Assembly (NCBI GenBank): GCA_002701845.1
Contig: NZXG01000059.1
Coordinates: forward strand, 1 to 64,000
Reading direction: 5' to 3'
Length of the DNA: 64,000 bases
Source: Pseudomonadales bacterium
GTDB lineage: Bacteria; Pseudomonadota; Gammaproteobacteria; Pseudomonadales; Ketobacteraceae
Each line of letters starts with the position of its first letter. Position 1 is the stretch's first letter. The notes beneath the pieces were generated by a model, which did no database searches, was not told where the DNA came from, and saw nothing but the letters and a program-made list of their open reading frames with translations. Position numbers and translations under genes: made by a program. This document shows, one piece after another, positions 46,153 to 57,414 of the stretch.

Positions 46153-47901
46153 ATGCCAACTATTGACCGCCGAACGTTTCTGGGGCTGCTGGCGGCAGCG
46201 GCCGCCACCCCATATCTGGTGAGTTTTACCAGCGGTCGCGCCGGGGCCGCACTGATTGGCCCTGATACCCCCCTGCAGCGGGACTGGCAGCGGGTATTCG
46301 GCCTGTCGGTGGCCTCCGGCGACCCCTCGCCCACCGGTGTCGTGCTCTGGACCCGCATTAATCCCTCGGCCTGGGCCCCGGGTCAGCAGCTTATGGTCCA
46401 GGTGGCGCGGGATCCGGACTTTCTGGCGCTGGAACTGGAGACCGTGTTGACCGCCGAGCATATCCGTGCCGAACGGGACTACTGCGTGGCAGTGGACGTG
46501 GAAGGCTATCTGCAGCCGGATTATCGCTACTATTACCGGTTTATCTACCGCAATACCGTGAGCCGCACGGGCCGTTGCCGCACCGCTCCTGCCTACGGCG
46601 CCCGGCTGGAACACCTGAAACTGGCCCTGCTGACCTGCCAGGATTACACCAATGGCTACTACGGCGGGCTAACCCAAATCGCCCGCGACGACAGTATTGA
46701 TTTCGTGCTGCATCTGGGGGATTTCATCTACGAAACCGCTGGCGACCCCACCTTTCAAAGTCTGCCGTTCGAGGATCGCCTGATCCGACTGCCCAGCGGT
46801 GGCCTGGTGGCGCTGGATCTGGAAGACTATCGGCATCTGTACCGGGTGTATCGTTCCGACCCGGCGCTGCAGCGGGCTATGGAACAGCACACGTTTATCA
46901 TCACCCGCGACGACCACGAAACCGCCAATGACGCCTTTTGGGACTACGAACGTGACACCCTGGGGGCGCCGGATCATCCCTACACCCTGGACCCGGCCTA
47001 CGGCAACGATCCGGCGCTGCTGAATCAGCTGATGCTGGATTCGCAACAGGCCTGGCTGGAGTACGTGCCGGCCCGGGTGAAAGTGGACTGGAGCAGCAGC
47101 GACCCCCACCGGTTTTTGCAGTACTATCGTCAGGTGCAGCTGGGGGATCTGGTGGACCTGTTTATGCTGGATGGCAGAACCTATCGCTCGGCGCATCCCT
47201 GCGGGGAAGGAGAATTCTTCCAGCGTTATATCCCCTACGGCTGCGATACCTGGCGCAGTGATCAGCAAACCCTGTTGGGCGCAGAGCAGCGGGACTGGCT
47301 GATCAACGGCCTGGTGGGTTCCACTGCCCGCTGGAAGCTACTGGGGAACCAGACCTATATGGGCAGCCTGGGCATCCAGCTGAGCAACGGCAAACTGCCC
47401 ATTAATGTGGATGCCTGGGATGGCTTCGATTTTGAACGCAACCTGATTAATCACGAAATCGCCTTCAATCAGGTGGAAAACTTTGTGGTGGTGACCGGGG
47501 ATCTGCACACTTATATTGCCTCCCACATCAAGCAGGATTACAGCAAGCGTTCCATCTTTGATTTCCGCAACTTTATCGGTGTGGAGTTCATGACCCCGGC
47601 ACTCACCTCCGCCGGACTGTTCGATATTATCGGTGCCAAGGTACCCGCCGGTGAACAACAACTGGTGGCTCAGGCGCTCACCAATACCGCGGTGCGGCTC
47701 ACCAATCCCCATATTCGCTATTTCAATACGGTGCAGAACGGCTACTCCACCATCGAATTCAATGATGGCCACTGCGACTGGAAGGCCTACATCGTGGACA
47801 AGAACATTAACAGCGATGACCAGCCCGTACGGCTGATTCGTCACTACCGGAAATACACGCATTTCCCCTGGCTGATTACCCAGGCCGCCCTGATCTATTG
47901 A
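46153..47901 (+). CDS. phoD: PhoD-like alkaline phosphatase, Tat-exported
   Basis: RRTFLGLLAAAAATPYL Tat signal; VASGDPSPTGVVLWTRI, FVLHLGDFIYE, ITRDDHETANDAFWDYE, VVTGDLHTYIASHI. Confidence 0.93.
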   Translation: MPTIDRRTFLGLLAAAAATPYLVSFTSGRAGAALIGPDTPLQRDWQRVFGLSVASGDPSPTGVVLWTRINPSAWAPGQQLMVQVARDPDFLALELETVLTAEHIRAERDYCVAVDVEGYLQPDYRYYYRFIYRNTVSRTGRCRTAPAYGARLEHLKLALLTCQDYTNGYYGGLTQIARDDSIDFVLHLGDFIYETAGDPTFQSLPFEDRLIRLPSGGLVALDLEDYRHLYRVYRSDPALQRAMEQHTFIITRDDHETANDAFWDYERDTLGAPDHPYTLDPAYGNDPALLNQLMLDSQQAWLEYVPARVKVDWSSSDPHRFLQYYRQVQLGDLVDLFMLDGRTYRSAHPCGEGEFFQRYIPYGCDTWRSDQQTLLGAEQRDWLINGLVGSTARWKLLGNQTYMGSLGIQLSNGKLPINVDAWDGFDFERNLINHEIAFNQVENFVVVTGDLHTYIASHIKQDYSKRSIFDFRNFIGVEFMTPALTSAGLFDIIGAKVPAGEQQLVAQALTNTAVRLTNPHIRYFNTVQNGYSTIEFNDGHCDWKAYIVDKNINSDDQPVRLIRHYRKYTHFPWLITQAALIY

Positions 47902-47933
47902 TAACGGAAGGGAAGCGGTACCGGACTGCGGTC

Positions 47934-49538
47934 TCAGGCCAGCTTAAACTCGTTCACCAGAGTTTGCGCCTCCTGGGCCAGGATACTGAGGCTTTGGCTG
48001 GCCTGATGCGTCTGCCGCAGGGAATCCACCACCACATCCGTGCTGTCACGAATATTCAGAATGTTGCGGTTGATCTCCGCCGACACGCTGCTCTGCTCCT
48101 CCACCGCCGCGGAAACCTGAATATTCATCTGGTTGATTGCGGAAATCTGATCCGAGGTTTGCAGCAGTATTTCCTCTGCCGCCTGAGCCTGCTCCACGCT
48201 GGAACCCGCCAGGTCACGGCTCACTCCCATGGCCCGCACCGCCTCGCCCGCGCCCACCTGCAAGCGATTGATCATGCTGTGAATCTCGTCGGTGGACTGT
48301 TGGGTGCGGGTGGCCAGCGTGCGGACTTCGTCGGCCACCACGGCAAAGCCCCGGCCCTGTTCGCCGGCTCTGGCCGCTTCGATGGCGGCGTTCAGGGCCA
48401 GCAGATTGGTTTGTTCAGCAATACCTTTAATCACATCAATCACCGAGCCGATGTTCTCGGTTTCTGCTTTTAACCCGGCAATGGCCTCAGCGGTTTCATT
48501 AAGCTCGCCGGCAAGCTTTCGAATCAGGCCCTTGGTCTTGATCACGGTTTGCTTGCTGTCGTTGGCGGCCACGTCAGCCTGACCCACGGCCTGTGCCGCC
48601 GTGGTGGCATTGCCTGCCACCTCATTGACGCTGGCGGCCATTTGATGGATGGCGGTGGACACCTGATCGGTTTCCGACAGTTGTGCATCCGCGGAATTCA
48701 TGGCCTGTTGCGAAACCCTGGCCACGGTTAACGCAGACTCCTCCACCCGCGCCACATGCTGCTGCAACCGACTGATGATGTGGTGAACCTTGGTGGTGAA
48801 CTGGTTGAATGATGCCGCCAGTTCCCCCATCTCGTCACTGCTCCGTTGCGGCAGGCGCAGGGTCAGGTCACCGTTTTCCCGGGCGATATCCCGCATTGCC
48901 GAGGCGGTATGGCGAATGGGATTGATGACAAACCGCTGGCCACCCCATACCAGCAACAGCAGCACCAGGATCCCAAGTCCGCTCACCGTAATCAGCAAAC
49001 GCGCCACCATAGCGCGAATCTCTGTCACCCTGGCCTGCTCTGCTTCCACTTTGGAATCCCCCAATTCCTCCAACTGCTCCAGTTCTTCCAGCAGACTCAG
49101 CGCAATGGAGAGGAACTCCCGCCGCAGATCCGTCAGCTCCACCACTGCGGTTCCCGGACCAGAACGGCGGACAGCCTTTACCAACTGATTCTGTACGGTC
49201 TGAAATTCCGCCCGCCGCGCATTAAAAGGCGCTTGCGCCTGCTCCGGAATCAGGCCGGAGGCCACCATGCGGGCCAGTGCTTCCCGGGCCATGGCTTCGG
49301 CCTCGGCCAGGCGGGCCAGGGCGGCCTCCTGCCCGGGCCTGTCGGTGGCATCGAGCAGGGCGTAGATTTCCAGCATCTGGCGCTCAATGGCGATACTGCC
49401 CTCCATGGCGCCATCGGCGGCATCCCAGGCCTGGGTGGTGACGAAAGTCAACGCTCCACCCAGCCGGTGGGTGCCATAAAAGCCCAGACCGCAGGCCGCT
49501 ACGATCAGCAATAACACAACCGTGAAACCGAAATACAT
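47934..49538 (-). CDS. methyl-accepting chemotaxis protein
   Basis: [55 protein letters not shown]-terminal 4-helix-type sensor and HAMP. Confidence 0.95.
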   Translation of the reverse strand: MYFGFTVVLLLIVAACGLGFYGTHRLGGALTFVTTQAWDAADGAMEGSIAIERQMLEIYALLDATDRPGQEAALARLAEAEAMAREALARMVASGLIPEQAQAPFNARRAEFQTVQNQLVKAVRRSGPGTAVVELTDLRREFLSIALSLLEELEQLEELGDSKVEAEQARVTEIRAMVARLLITVSGLGILVLLLLVWGGQRFVINPIRHTASAMRDIARENGDLTLRLPQRSSDEMGELAASFNQFTTKVHHIISRLQQHVARVEESALTVARVSQQAMNSADAQLSETDQVSTAIHQMAASVNEVAGNATTAAQAVGQADVAANDSKQTVIKTKGLIRKLAGELNETAEAIAGLKAETENIGSVIDVIKGIAEQTNLLALNAAIEAARAGEQGRGFAVVADEVRTLATRTQQSTDEIHSMINRLQVGAGEAVRAMGVSRDLAGSSVEQAQAAEEILLQTSDQISAINQMNIQVSAAVEEQSSVSAEINRNILNIRDSTDVVVDSLRQTHQASQSLSILAQEAQTLVNEFKLA

Positions 49539-49698
49539 CTTGGTTTTTATCAGGATACTGGCACCTCGGCACTGGATTGCAGAATGCAGTCAACCCAATG
49601 AAGTTATGGTTCCGAAACAGGGGGGTATAAAGCGAGTATAGGAAGTTATCGGATTATCACCAGTAAGCGGTCCGCCGCGGGCAGTAGCCGCACTGGTT

Positions 49699-50397
49699 TC
49701 AATACAGGAGGCTCAACCGGTTCAGCTGCTCATCCGCCAGCCGCCATTGCGGCAGCACCGCGTCCAGCAGGGCATAGAAGCGGGGGCTGTGGTTGAACTC
49801 CAGCAGATGACACAATTCGTGGACCAGTACCGCATCCACACAGGCCATGGGGTATTTGGCCAGATGGGTATTGATCAGAATTTTGCCGTTACTGCGGCAG
49901 GTGCCCCAGCGCCGTTTCATCCGCCGCAGATGGAGACTGGATGGAGGTAGACTCCAACCCGCCATCTGTTGCCGCCAGTACTGGTAACGCTCTTCGAACA
50001 AAGCCGCGGCCTGTCGTTGAAACCACTGCTCCACCCGGCGCTGGATGGCGGCTGGCGGATCATCGACCCTCCCTGCCAACTGCAGGTCCACTTCGGTGCC
50101 GGGCTGACAATGAAAATATAGCCGGTCGCCGAGGAAGTATAATGACTCCCCCCAGTGGAAGCGGGTTTCATGGCGGGCCGGCCGCGCGGCGATGGCCCGC
50201 AGCTGCTTTTCAATCCAGTGCTGTTTGGATGCGGCAAAGGCCATGGCCTCCGCTGCGGGCATCCGCAAAGGCGCCCGCACCTCCACCCCGTGCTCCGCGC
50301 TCACCACAATGGCGACGGTCTTGCGCCGGCTATGGCGCAAACGCAACGGCACCTCCAGCCCGGGCAGATAGTAGGGACGGGACTGATCAAATTTCAA
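49699..50397 (-). CDS. YgjP-like M48-type metallopeptidase domain protein (DUF45)
   Basis: RRMKRRWGTCRSNGKILINTHLAKYPMACVDAVLVHELCHLLEFNHSPRFYALLD with HELCH motif. Confidence 0.93.
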   Translation of the reverse strand: MKFDQSRPYYLPGLEVPLRLRHSRRKTVAIVVSAEHGVEVRAPLRMPAAEAMAFAASKQHWIEKQLRAIAARPARHETRFHWGESLYFLGDRLYFHCQPGTEVDLQLAGRVDDPPAAIQRRVEQWFQRQAAALFEERYQYWRQQMAGWSLPPSSLHLRRMKRRWGTCRSNGKILINTHLAKYPMACVDAVLVHELCHLLEFNHSPRFYALLDAVLPQWRLADEQLNRLSLLY

Positions 50398-50575
50398 CCT
50401 AAGCTACCTCCTGAGCGTCAAATATCAGGCGATTTGGTGGCGCAAAATAATTCGCTTGATAACTGTTTGAAAGCCTGAATCTTATTTATTTTCAGTGCGT
50501 TACCGACTTATAACCGACCTGCGCTGAGCTACTCTGAAAGACGAAACCCACCGGATGCGAACGGAATCCGCATTA

Positions 50576-51523
50576 ATGCAACGTTTGATTGTACCGAAAT
50601 TTCTGCTGCTGATCGGCCTCAGTTTGCTGGCTTGCAGCAACCGGGCCGCGGCCACCGGCGGCCCCCTTTGGGAGCTGAGAATGAACACCGGTATGGAACA
50701 GACCCGGGGCACTCTGCAGTGGAGTATCGGCGGTGGCAGCGGCCCCGATATCCTGTCGGAACTGACCTACGGAGAGCTGCAGTTTCGCCGCTTTCATCTT
50801 AACGCAGAGTTGGCCTGGCAGCAGGGCGGGCTGAGCGATTACGCTTTGCTGCTGGAATTCAGCAGCGGTGAAGCCAGCGAAGGCAAGGTACAGGATTCCG
50901 ATTACCAGGGCGATGGCCGCACCGGGGAATACAGTCGCAGCTACTCTTCGGCCCGTGGTTCTTCCATGAGCGATCTGGGGTTGGGACTGGCCCGGCAATT
51001 TCGGCTGGGCCGGGGCCTGGTGGTAACTCCCATGTTGGGCGTGGCGCTCAAGCAGCAAAGGATGCTGATGACGGAAGGCGTACAGGCTCTGGATACCGCC
51101 AATCCCCAGCGAGTGGGGCCGTTTCGCCACAGCCTGAACAGTCGCTATGAGGCCCTCTGGCGCCAATACTGGATGGGCCTGCGCTGGGGCGTGGAAAATG
51201 CCGGTCAACACCTGGCACTGGATGTGAGAGCCCTTTGGCTTGACTACAGCGCCGTGGCAGACTGGAACCTGCGCAATGATTTTGCCCATCCCAAAAGCTT
51301 CAGCCAGGGAGCCCGGGGCAGTGGTTACAGTGTGCAGTTGGAATACCGGCTTCAGATTTCGTCGGTGGCGTCCTTCTGGCTGCAGTATTATCGCCAGGAC
51401 TGGCAGACTGACCCAGGTCAGGATCGGGTTTACTTCGCCACTGGCGGCCGTAGTGACTCCCGGTTAAATGGGGTAAGCTGGCAGGCTACGGGAGTGACCA
51501 CCGGCCTGAATCTGCGTTTTTAA
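50576..51523 (+). CDS. exported beta-barrel protein, possibly omptin-like
   Basis: Signal peptide; aromatic/Gly-rich alternating segments; DSDYQGDGRTGEYSRSYS and terminal TTGLNLRF. Confidence 0.7.
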   Translation: MQRLIVPKFLLLIGLSLLACSNRAAATGGPLWELRMNTGMEQTRGTLQWSIGGGSGPDILSELTYGELQFRRFHLNAELAWQQGGLSDYALLLEFSSGEASEGKVQDSDYQGDGRTGEYSRSYSSARGSSMSDLGLGLARQFRLGRGLVVTPMLGVALKQQRMLMTEGVQALDTANPQRVGPFRHSLNSRYEALWRQYWMGLRWGVENAGQHLALDVRALWLDYSAVADWNLRNDFAHPKSFSQGARGSGYSVQLEYRLQISSVASFWLQYYRQDWQTDPGQDRVYFATGGRSDSRLNGVSWQATGVTTGLNLRF

Positions 51524-51960
51524 TGATGAAACCCGCATCCTATAGCAAAGCCCTTCCCGCCCTCTGGCGCTACTGTCTGATGGGCATCGGCTGGAGCGCC
51601 GTGGTACTGGGGGTCATTGGAATTTTTCTGCCGGTGCTGCCCACCACGCCTTTTCTGCTGTTGGCGGCGAGCTGTTTCGCCAAGAGTTCTGCACGTTTTC
51701 ACCACTGGCTGCTGAATCAACGCCACCTGGGCCCTTATCTGCACCTGTATCTGGACGGCAAAGGCATTCCCCTGCGGGCCAAAGCCTACATTCTGATACT
51801 CATGTGGTTCACCATGGGCACCTCGGCGATTTTTTTCATCGATCCACTGCCGGCCAAACTGCTGTTGCCGGTGATTGCCGCCGGCGTCACCATTTACATT
51901 CTGCGACTGCCCACGCTGGCAACCAATCGCGCCAAACCGGCAGCGGAAAATCAGTGTTGA
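51523..51960 (+). CDS. YbaN family (DUF454) inner membrane protein
   Basis: WSAVVLGVIGIFLPVLPTTPFLLLAASCFAKSSARFHHWLLNQRHLGPYL. Confidence 0.92.
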   Translation: MMKPASYSKALPALWRYCLMGIGWSAVVLGVIGIFLPVLPTTPFLLLAASCFAKSSARFHHWLLNQRHLGPYLHLYLDGKGIPLRAKAYILILMWFTMGTSAIFFIDPLPAKLLLPVIAAGVTIYILRLPTLATNRAKPAAENQC

Positions 51961-52286
51961 TCCGCTTTGCTGCCGCCCCGGCACCGGGGTGAATCCGGGC
52001 TCTCTGCCCCCAGCCGCTGCCATTCCTCGTCGGTGTAGGTATGAATCGCCAGCGCGTGCACCGGGCCCGCCATTTCCTCCACCAATGCCTGGTATATCTG
52101 TTGATGCCGGGCCACCGAACGTTTGCCCGCGAACGCCGGCGTCACCACCACCACCTTAAAATGGGTTTCTGAATCCGGGGGGACGTTATGCATGTGACTT
52201 TCATTGATGACATCCAGCACACTGGGCTGGAAACGGTCTCTGAGCTTGCGCTCGATGCTGGCTTGAACCGATCCGGTCTGACTCAT
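51951..52286 (-). CDS. BolA family protein
   Basis: IERKLRDRFQPSVLDVINESHMHNVPPDSETHFKVVVVTPAFAGKRSVARHQQIYQALVEEMAGPVHALAIHTYTDEEW. Confidence 0.95.
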   Translation of the reverse strand: MSQTGSVQASIERKLRDRFQPSVLDVINESHMHNVPPDSETHFKVVVVTPAFAGKRSVARHQQIYQALVEEMAGPVHALAIHTYTDEEWQRLGAESPDSPRCRGGSKADQH

Positions 52287-52333
52287 GCTGATCACTCCTT
52301 ACTTCGGGTTGGGGTTCAGTATACCCGATCCCG

Positions 52334-55129
52334 TCACACCCGTAGAGAGCGTGTGCGGCGCAGGGACAGGCCCTTGCCCAGACGGAACTCACTGGCTTTT
52401 ACCGGGGCGGCAAAATAATGGCCCTGGGCGAAGGTACAACCCAGTTGCTCCAGATGCTCCAGAGTTTTCTGGTCCTCCACGCCATGCACCACCAGTTTGA
52501 TGTCCTGCTCCTGACATAACCGAATCAGCAACATCAGCTCGTCGCTGCGGGCGCGGCTGTCCAGCGCGGCCCCCACCCGCTGATCCAGTTTTACTTCGGT
52601 GACCGGCAAGCTGCTGAGATAGCGGTAATTGCTGTAAGCCGCGCCAAATTCATCGATGGTGAGACCCACGCCCATGGCACGGATACTGTTGAGGGATTCC
52701 CGGGTAATGCTGGGATCCTCGATGATGGCCGCTTCCTTGATCTCAAAAGACAACATCTTCGAGGGCATCTGATAGCGCCGCAGTAACATCCCCACCTCTT
52801 CCAGAAACCGCTCCTCCCGCAGACACTTGGGCGACAGGTTGATGGAAAGCCTGACGTCGTTGGTTTTGGGATTGACCGCCGCCAGATAGTAGCGGATGGC
52901 ATGTTCCACCACGCTGACCGTCAGCTCCGCCACAAAGCCACCCACTTCCGCCAGATAAAAGATTTCACTGGGGCTGATTTTCTGCCCCTGCTCCGTATCC
53001 CAGCGGGTGAGAACTTCAATGCCGCAGGCTCGATCACTACGCAGATCATAAACCGGCTGAAAATACAGCGTAATATTACCCTGAGCAATGGCATCCCGCA
53101 GTTGATTGATGAGACTGATATTGCGCTCGCTGTACTGATCAACTGCCTGCATCTGATACTGCTTGCCCAGATTTTTTTGTCGATCCGCCTCCAGCGCGTA
53201 GCAGGCGCGCTGATACAGCGTTGCAAAATGCTCATCGGTTTGGGTGAGTCGGGCCACACCGAACGAAACCCCCGGCTGCAACGCGATACCCTGATACAGA
53301 AACGGTCGCTGCATGGCCCGTTCCACTTCGTCAACGGCGATATTCACCGCCACATCATCCATTGACCGCAATAAAAACGCATAGCGGTCGCCCTCCAATA
53401 CTGCCAGCGGGAGGAACTGATCACTGCTTTCGGTTAAGATCACGACACCGGAAATGCTGCGCAGCACCACACTCAGGCGTTTGGTGGCACGGGTCTGCAA
53501 TTCATTCTTGGCGGCATGACCCAGTTGCTGCTCCACCGCCTCCAGGTTATGCAATTCCGCAAGGACCATGGTTAGCGATTCACCGCTGGCGGCCACCGCC
53601 GCCAGCATCCGCTCGGTGGTCTGCGCCAGAACCTGAGCATTGGGAAAGGTTCGCAGAGTATCCCGCAGGACCTTCTTCTGAATTTGTTCCTCGGTGTGCT
53701 TTAACTCCAGCATGGTCTCCTGCTGACGCACCAGTCCGCGCTGCTTCTGATAACGCTGCTTCTGAATCTGGGAGGCGATACCCAGGGAAAGATTCAGCCC
53801 CAGCAGAACCAGGGTCAGTTCCTTCAGATGCCGGGTCAGATCATTGGTGGGAATCAGCCCCAATTCCGCCATTTGGTACACCGCGTAGCCCAGAGCAAAA
53901 GCGGACCAGCCCACCAGGAAATAACGGCTGGCACGGTCCGATACATTCAGCGCCGCCACCACCGCGGGCCCCAGGAACAGCAAACCACACAACATAAAGC
54001 CGAGGAAAAACCAGGATGGCGCCAGCCAGTGAAATACCGAAACCAGCGCCAACAATAAGCTGCAGCACAAAGCCCCCTGCAACCAGCGATCAATGCTGGG
54101 AAACGCCTGGCGGGTGGCCAGAAACTGACGGGTAAACAGTACCGCCGCCACCAGCGCGGCGCATTTCATCAGGGCGCCGAAGCCAGCCCAGGACCAGGTG
54201 GGCAAAGGCTGCTCCAGAGCGTTTAAAAACCCCTCGGTGTACGCGGTCACCAGCAGGCTGCACCCCAAAAAGGCCGCCAGGTACAGATACATGGGCTGAC
54301 GCAGGGACAGGGCCAAAAACAAATTGTAGAAAATCAGCGCCGCCAGCCCGCCGAACAGGATACCCCACCCGGGCAGGGTCTGCCGCTTGTGCAGCAGGTA
54401 AGCCTGCTCTTCCCACAACTGAGCCGGTGCACTGACGGCACCGGCACTATTGAGCCGAATATAAAACTGATAGCTGTCACCCGGGTTGAGGTCCAGCGGG
54501 TATACCAGGTAGCGATCCTCCACCGCATCCAGCGCCCGGAACACAGGCTCCTGGTGCTGATCACGGCGGCTGATATACAGGGATGAACCCCGCAGATGGG
54601 GATTCTCCACCACCAGCATCCAGTTGGAATGCTCGCGTTCGGGCAGTTCACTTTGCCGGATGCGACCGCGAATCCAGAACACGCGATGTCCCATGGTGTG
54701 AAACAGATTCAGATCACGCAACGGCGAAAAGGCGGAATCGGGCAGGCGAATAATGTCGGTCAGCAGCGCTTCACCAGCGGCGGGATCCGGCGCGATCTCC
54801 AGGTAAGAAGACACATCCAGCTGCTTGGCCCCCAGGCCATTGATCAGGATGGCCAGGCGGGGCCCGGAATCCGGGGCCTCAATCGCCATAGCGAGGGGCA
54901 GGCAGGTTACCCACAGCCACGTCAACAGCCCCCAGACCCAGTATCGAACCCCTGATACTGCCCCCCTGGGACGGTTGCAGTTAGCTGGCGGCATCCGAAT
55001 CCCAGTGGCGGCAGGTAAAAAAGCAATGCATAAGGAAATAAAACCTGTATTTTGTGAAGCTTGGCCCTTTGCGCTCCCTGTCCCCTTGACGCTGGCCGGA
55101 TTCCTTGGCATTACATCTTTACTGTACAC
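52334..55129 (-). CDS. 7TMR-DISM sensor with degenerate GGDEF and EAL domains (start possibly near 54994)
   Basis: 7TMR-DISM extracellular and 7TM region, GGDEF position reads EGDRY, EAL domain has EVLTRW, INLSP, FEIKE, IDEFGAAYSNYRYL. Confidence 0.88.
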   Translation of the reverse strand: MYSKDVMPRNPASVKGTGSAKGQASQNTGFISLCIAFLPAATGIRMPPANCNRPRGAVSGVRYWVWGLLTWLWVTCLPLAMAIEAPDSGPRLAILINGLGAKQLDVSSYLEIAPDPAAGEALLTDIIRLPDSAFSPLRDLNLFHTMGHRVFWIRGRIRQSELPEREHSNWMLVVENPHLRGSSLYISRRDQHQEPVFRALDAVEDRYLVYPLDLNPGDSYQFYIRLNSAGAVSAPAQLWEEQAYLLHKRQTLPGWGILFGGLAALIFYNLFLALSLRQPMYLYLAAFLGCSLLVTAYTEGFLNALEQPLPTWSWAGFGALMKCAALVAAVLFTRQFLATRQAFPSIDRWLQGALCCSLLLALVSVFHWLAPSWFFLGFMLCGLLFLGPAVVAALNVSDRASRYFLVGWSAFALGYAVYQMAELGLIPTNDLTRHLKELTLVLLGLNLSLGIASQIQKQRYQKQRGLVRQQETMLELKHTEEQIQKKVLRDTLRTFPNAQVLAQTTERMLAAVAASGESLTMVLAELHNLEAVEQQLGHAAKNELQTRATKRLSVVLRSISGVVILTESSDQFLPLAVLEGDRYAFLLRSMDDVAVNIAVDEVERAMQRPFLYQGIALQPGVSFGVARLTQTDEHFATLYQRACYALEADRQKNLGKQYQMQAVDQYSERNISLINQLRDAIAQGNITLYFQPVYDLRSDRACGIEVLTRWDTEQGQKISPSEIFYLAEVGGFVAELTVSVVEHAIRYYLAAVNPKTNDVRLSINLSPKCLREERFLEEVGMLLRRYQMPSKMLSFEIKEAAIIEDPSITRESLNSIRAMGVGLTIDEFGAAYSNYRYLSSLPVTEVKLDQRVGAALDSRARSDELMLLIRLCQEQDIKLVVHGVEDQKTLEHLEQLGCTFAQGHYFAAPVKASEFRLGKGLSLRRTRSLRV

Positions 55130-55401
55130 CGCCAGAGCTCGACTCCGGCGCCGTAATCATGTCATTCAAAATAGGCTTAGGTTAATGATTTGTCTATTTT
55201 TTTCCGGATTTTTACCGGAAACACCGAGCCCTGATTATTATTTGAACAAGCTCACATTTGAGCATTCAACCTGTTGAAAGTTAAAGTTATTGCCAAATCA
55301 GCCGAGAACCTAAGAGAACCTCTGGACATTTCTAAGCGGTTCCCTGTATATGGGATGAATGGATTTCAGCCATATTCGTTCATTTTGCGAGGGCTGCCGT
55401 C

Positions 55402-55710
55402 ATGCTGTTGATGCCAAGAATCCACCGTCGTCCCATAGAGCGGCTGAAGTCAAACCGTTCAATCAAAGTGCATTCCACGGAACCCAGCAAACCCCTGGAC
55501 CCCCATGAGAAACCCAAATTCATGGAGCGCCGCGGGCTGCGGGAACGACGCCGGCGGCAGGTTCCGGTGGCGGTGGAGCGGCGCCGCCAGGACCGCCGCA
55601 ACGCCCACCGCCGGCTGCGTCCGGAAATCCGCTCACTGCTGGAGAACTCCGGCACCAATAATGCCGCCACCCGGCCCCGGGGCGGTTTATACATTGACGA
55701 GGATGTGTAA
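55402..55710 (+). CDS. small Arg-rich hypothetical protein
   Basis: MERRGLRERRRRQVPVAVERRRQDRRNAHRRLRPEIRSLLENSG; intact 102-aa ORF in a gap between genes. Confidence 0.5.
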   Translation: MLLMPRIHRRPIERLKSNRSIKVHSTEPSKPLDPHEKPKFMERRGLRERRRRQVPVAVERRRQDRRNAHRRLRPEIRSLLENSGTNNAATRPRGGLYIDEDV

Positions 55711-55858
55711 ACCCGGCCCTTCCCAGCGGCACTTCGGCTGCCGTTCGCACCGCTGTCACCCCCCAGAAATGCCCACCCTGCTGGATAAATCATTGGTATT
55801 TGCCGCCTCAGATGCATAAAATTGTGCGTCTTTAACAGGATGACAGGAGCTCAAACCA

Positions 55859-56839
<981 letters not shown>

Positions 56840-56862
56840 CCGGGTGCTGAACCGCCAAACCC

Positions 56863-56890
56863 AAAAAAACCGGCGCCTGCCGGTTTTTTT
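56863..56890. terminator. bidirectional terminator between mdh and rraA
   Basis: aaaaaaaccggc-gcct-gccggttttttt. Confidence 0.92.
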
Positions 56891-56913
56891 GAGGTCCTGT
56901 GTCAACTGTTGCC

Positions 56914-57414
56914 CTACTCGGGCATCGACAACGGTTCTGGGGCGACAATGACGCCATTGTTGTCCGCGTAAACATACTCGCCGGGATGAAAACAGACACC
57001 ACCGAAGGTCACCGGAATGTTCAAGTCCCCCCGTCCCTGGCGCTTGCTTTTGATGGGAATGGTGCGCAACGCCTGTACCCCCAGGTCAGTCTGACGAATT
57101 TCATCCACGTCCCGAATGCAACCGTAGATGATCAATCCGGCCCATTGATTTTGCGCGGCCTTTTCCGCCAGCATATCGCCCAACAGCGCACAACGCAGGG
57201 AGCCACCACCGTCCACCACCAGGACCCGCCCGGCACCGGGCAGCCCCACCTGTTCCTTCACCAGCGAATTATCCTCGTGACATTTCACCGTCACGATTTC
57301 ACCACCGAATGTGGACCGGCCGCCGTAGTTGGTGAACAGGGGTTCCACCACCCGGACCCGGTCCGGATGCGCATCGCATAAATCGGGAGTTATGATTTTC
57401 ACCATGGACCTCAC
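56914..57414 (-). CDS. rraA: RraA family protein (ribonuclease activity regulator / HMG-CHA aldolase fold)
   Basis: [46 protein letters not shown] ... [20 protein letters not shown]. Confidence 0.93.
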   Translation of the reverse strand: MRSMVKIITPDLCDAHPDRVRVVEPLFTNYGGRSTFGGEIVTVKCHEDNSLVKEQVGLPGAGRVLVVDGGGSLRCALLGDMLAEKAAQNQWAGLIIYGCIRDVDEIRQTDLGVQALRTIPIKSKRQGRGDLNIPVTFGGVCFHPGEYVYADNNGVIVAPEPLSMPE

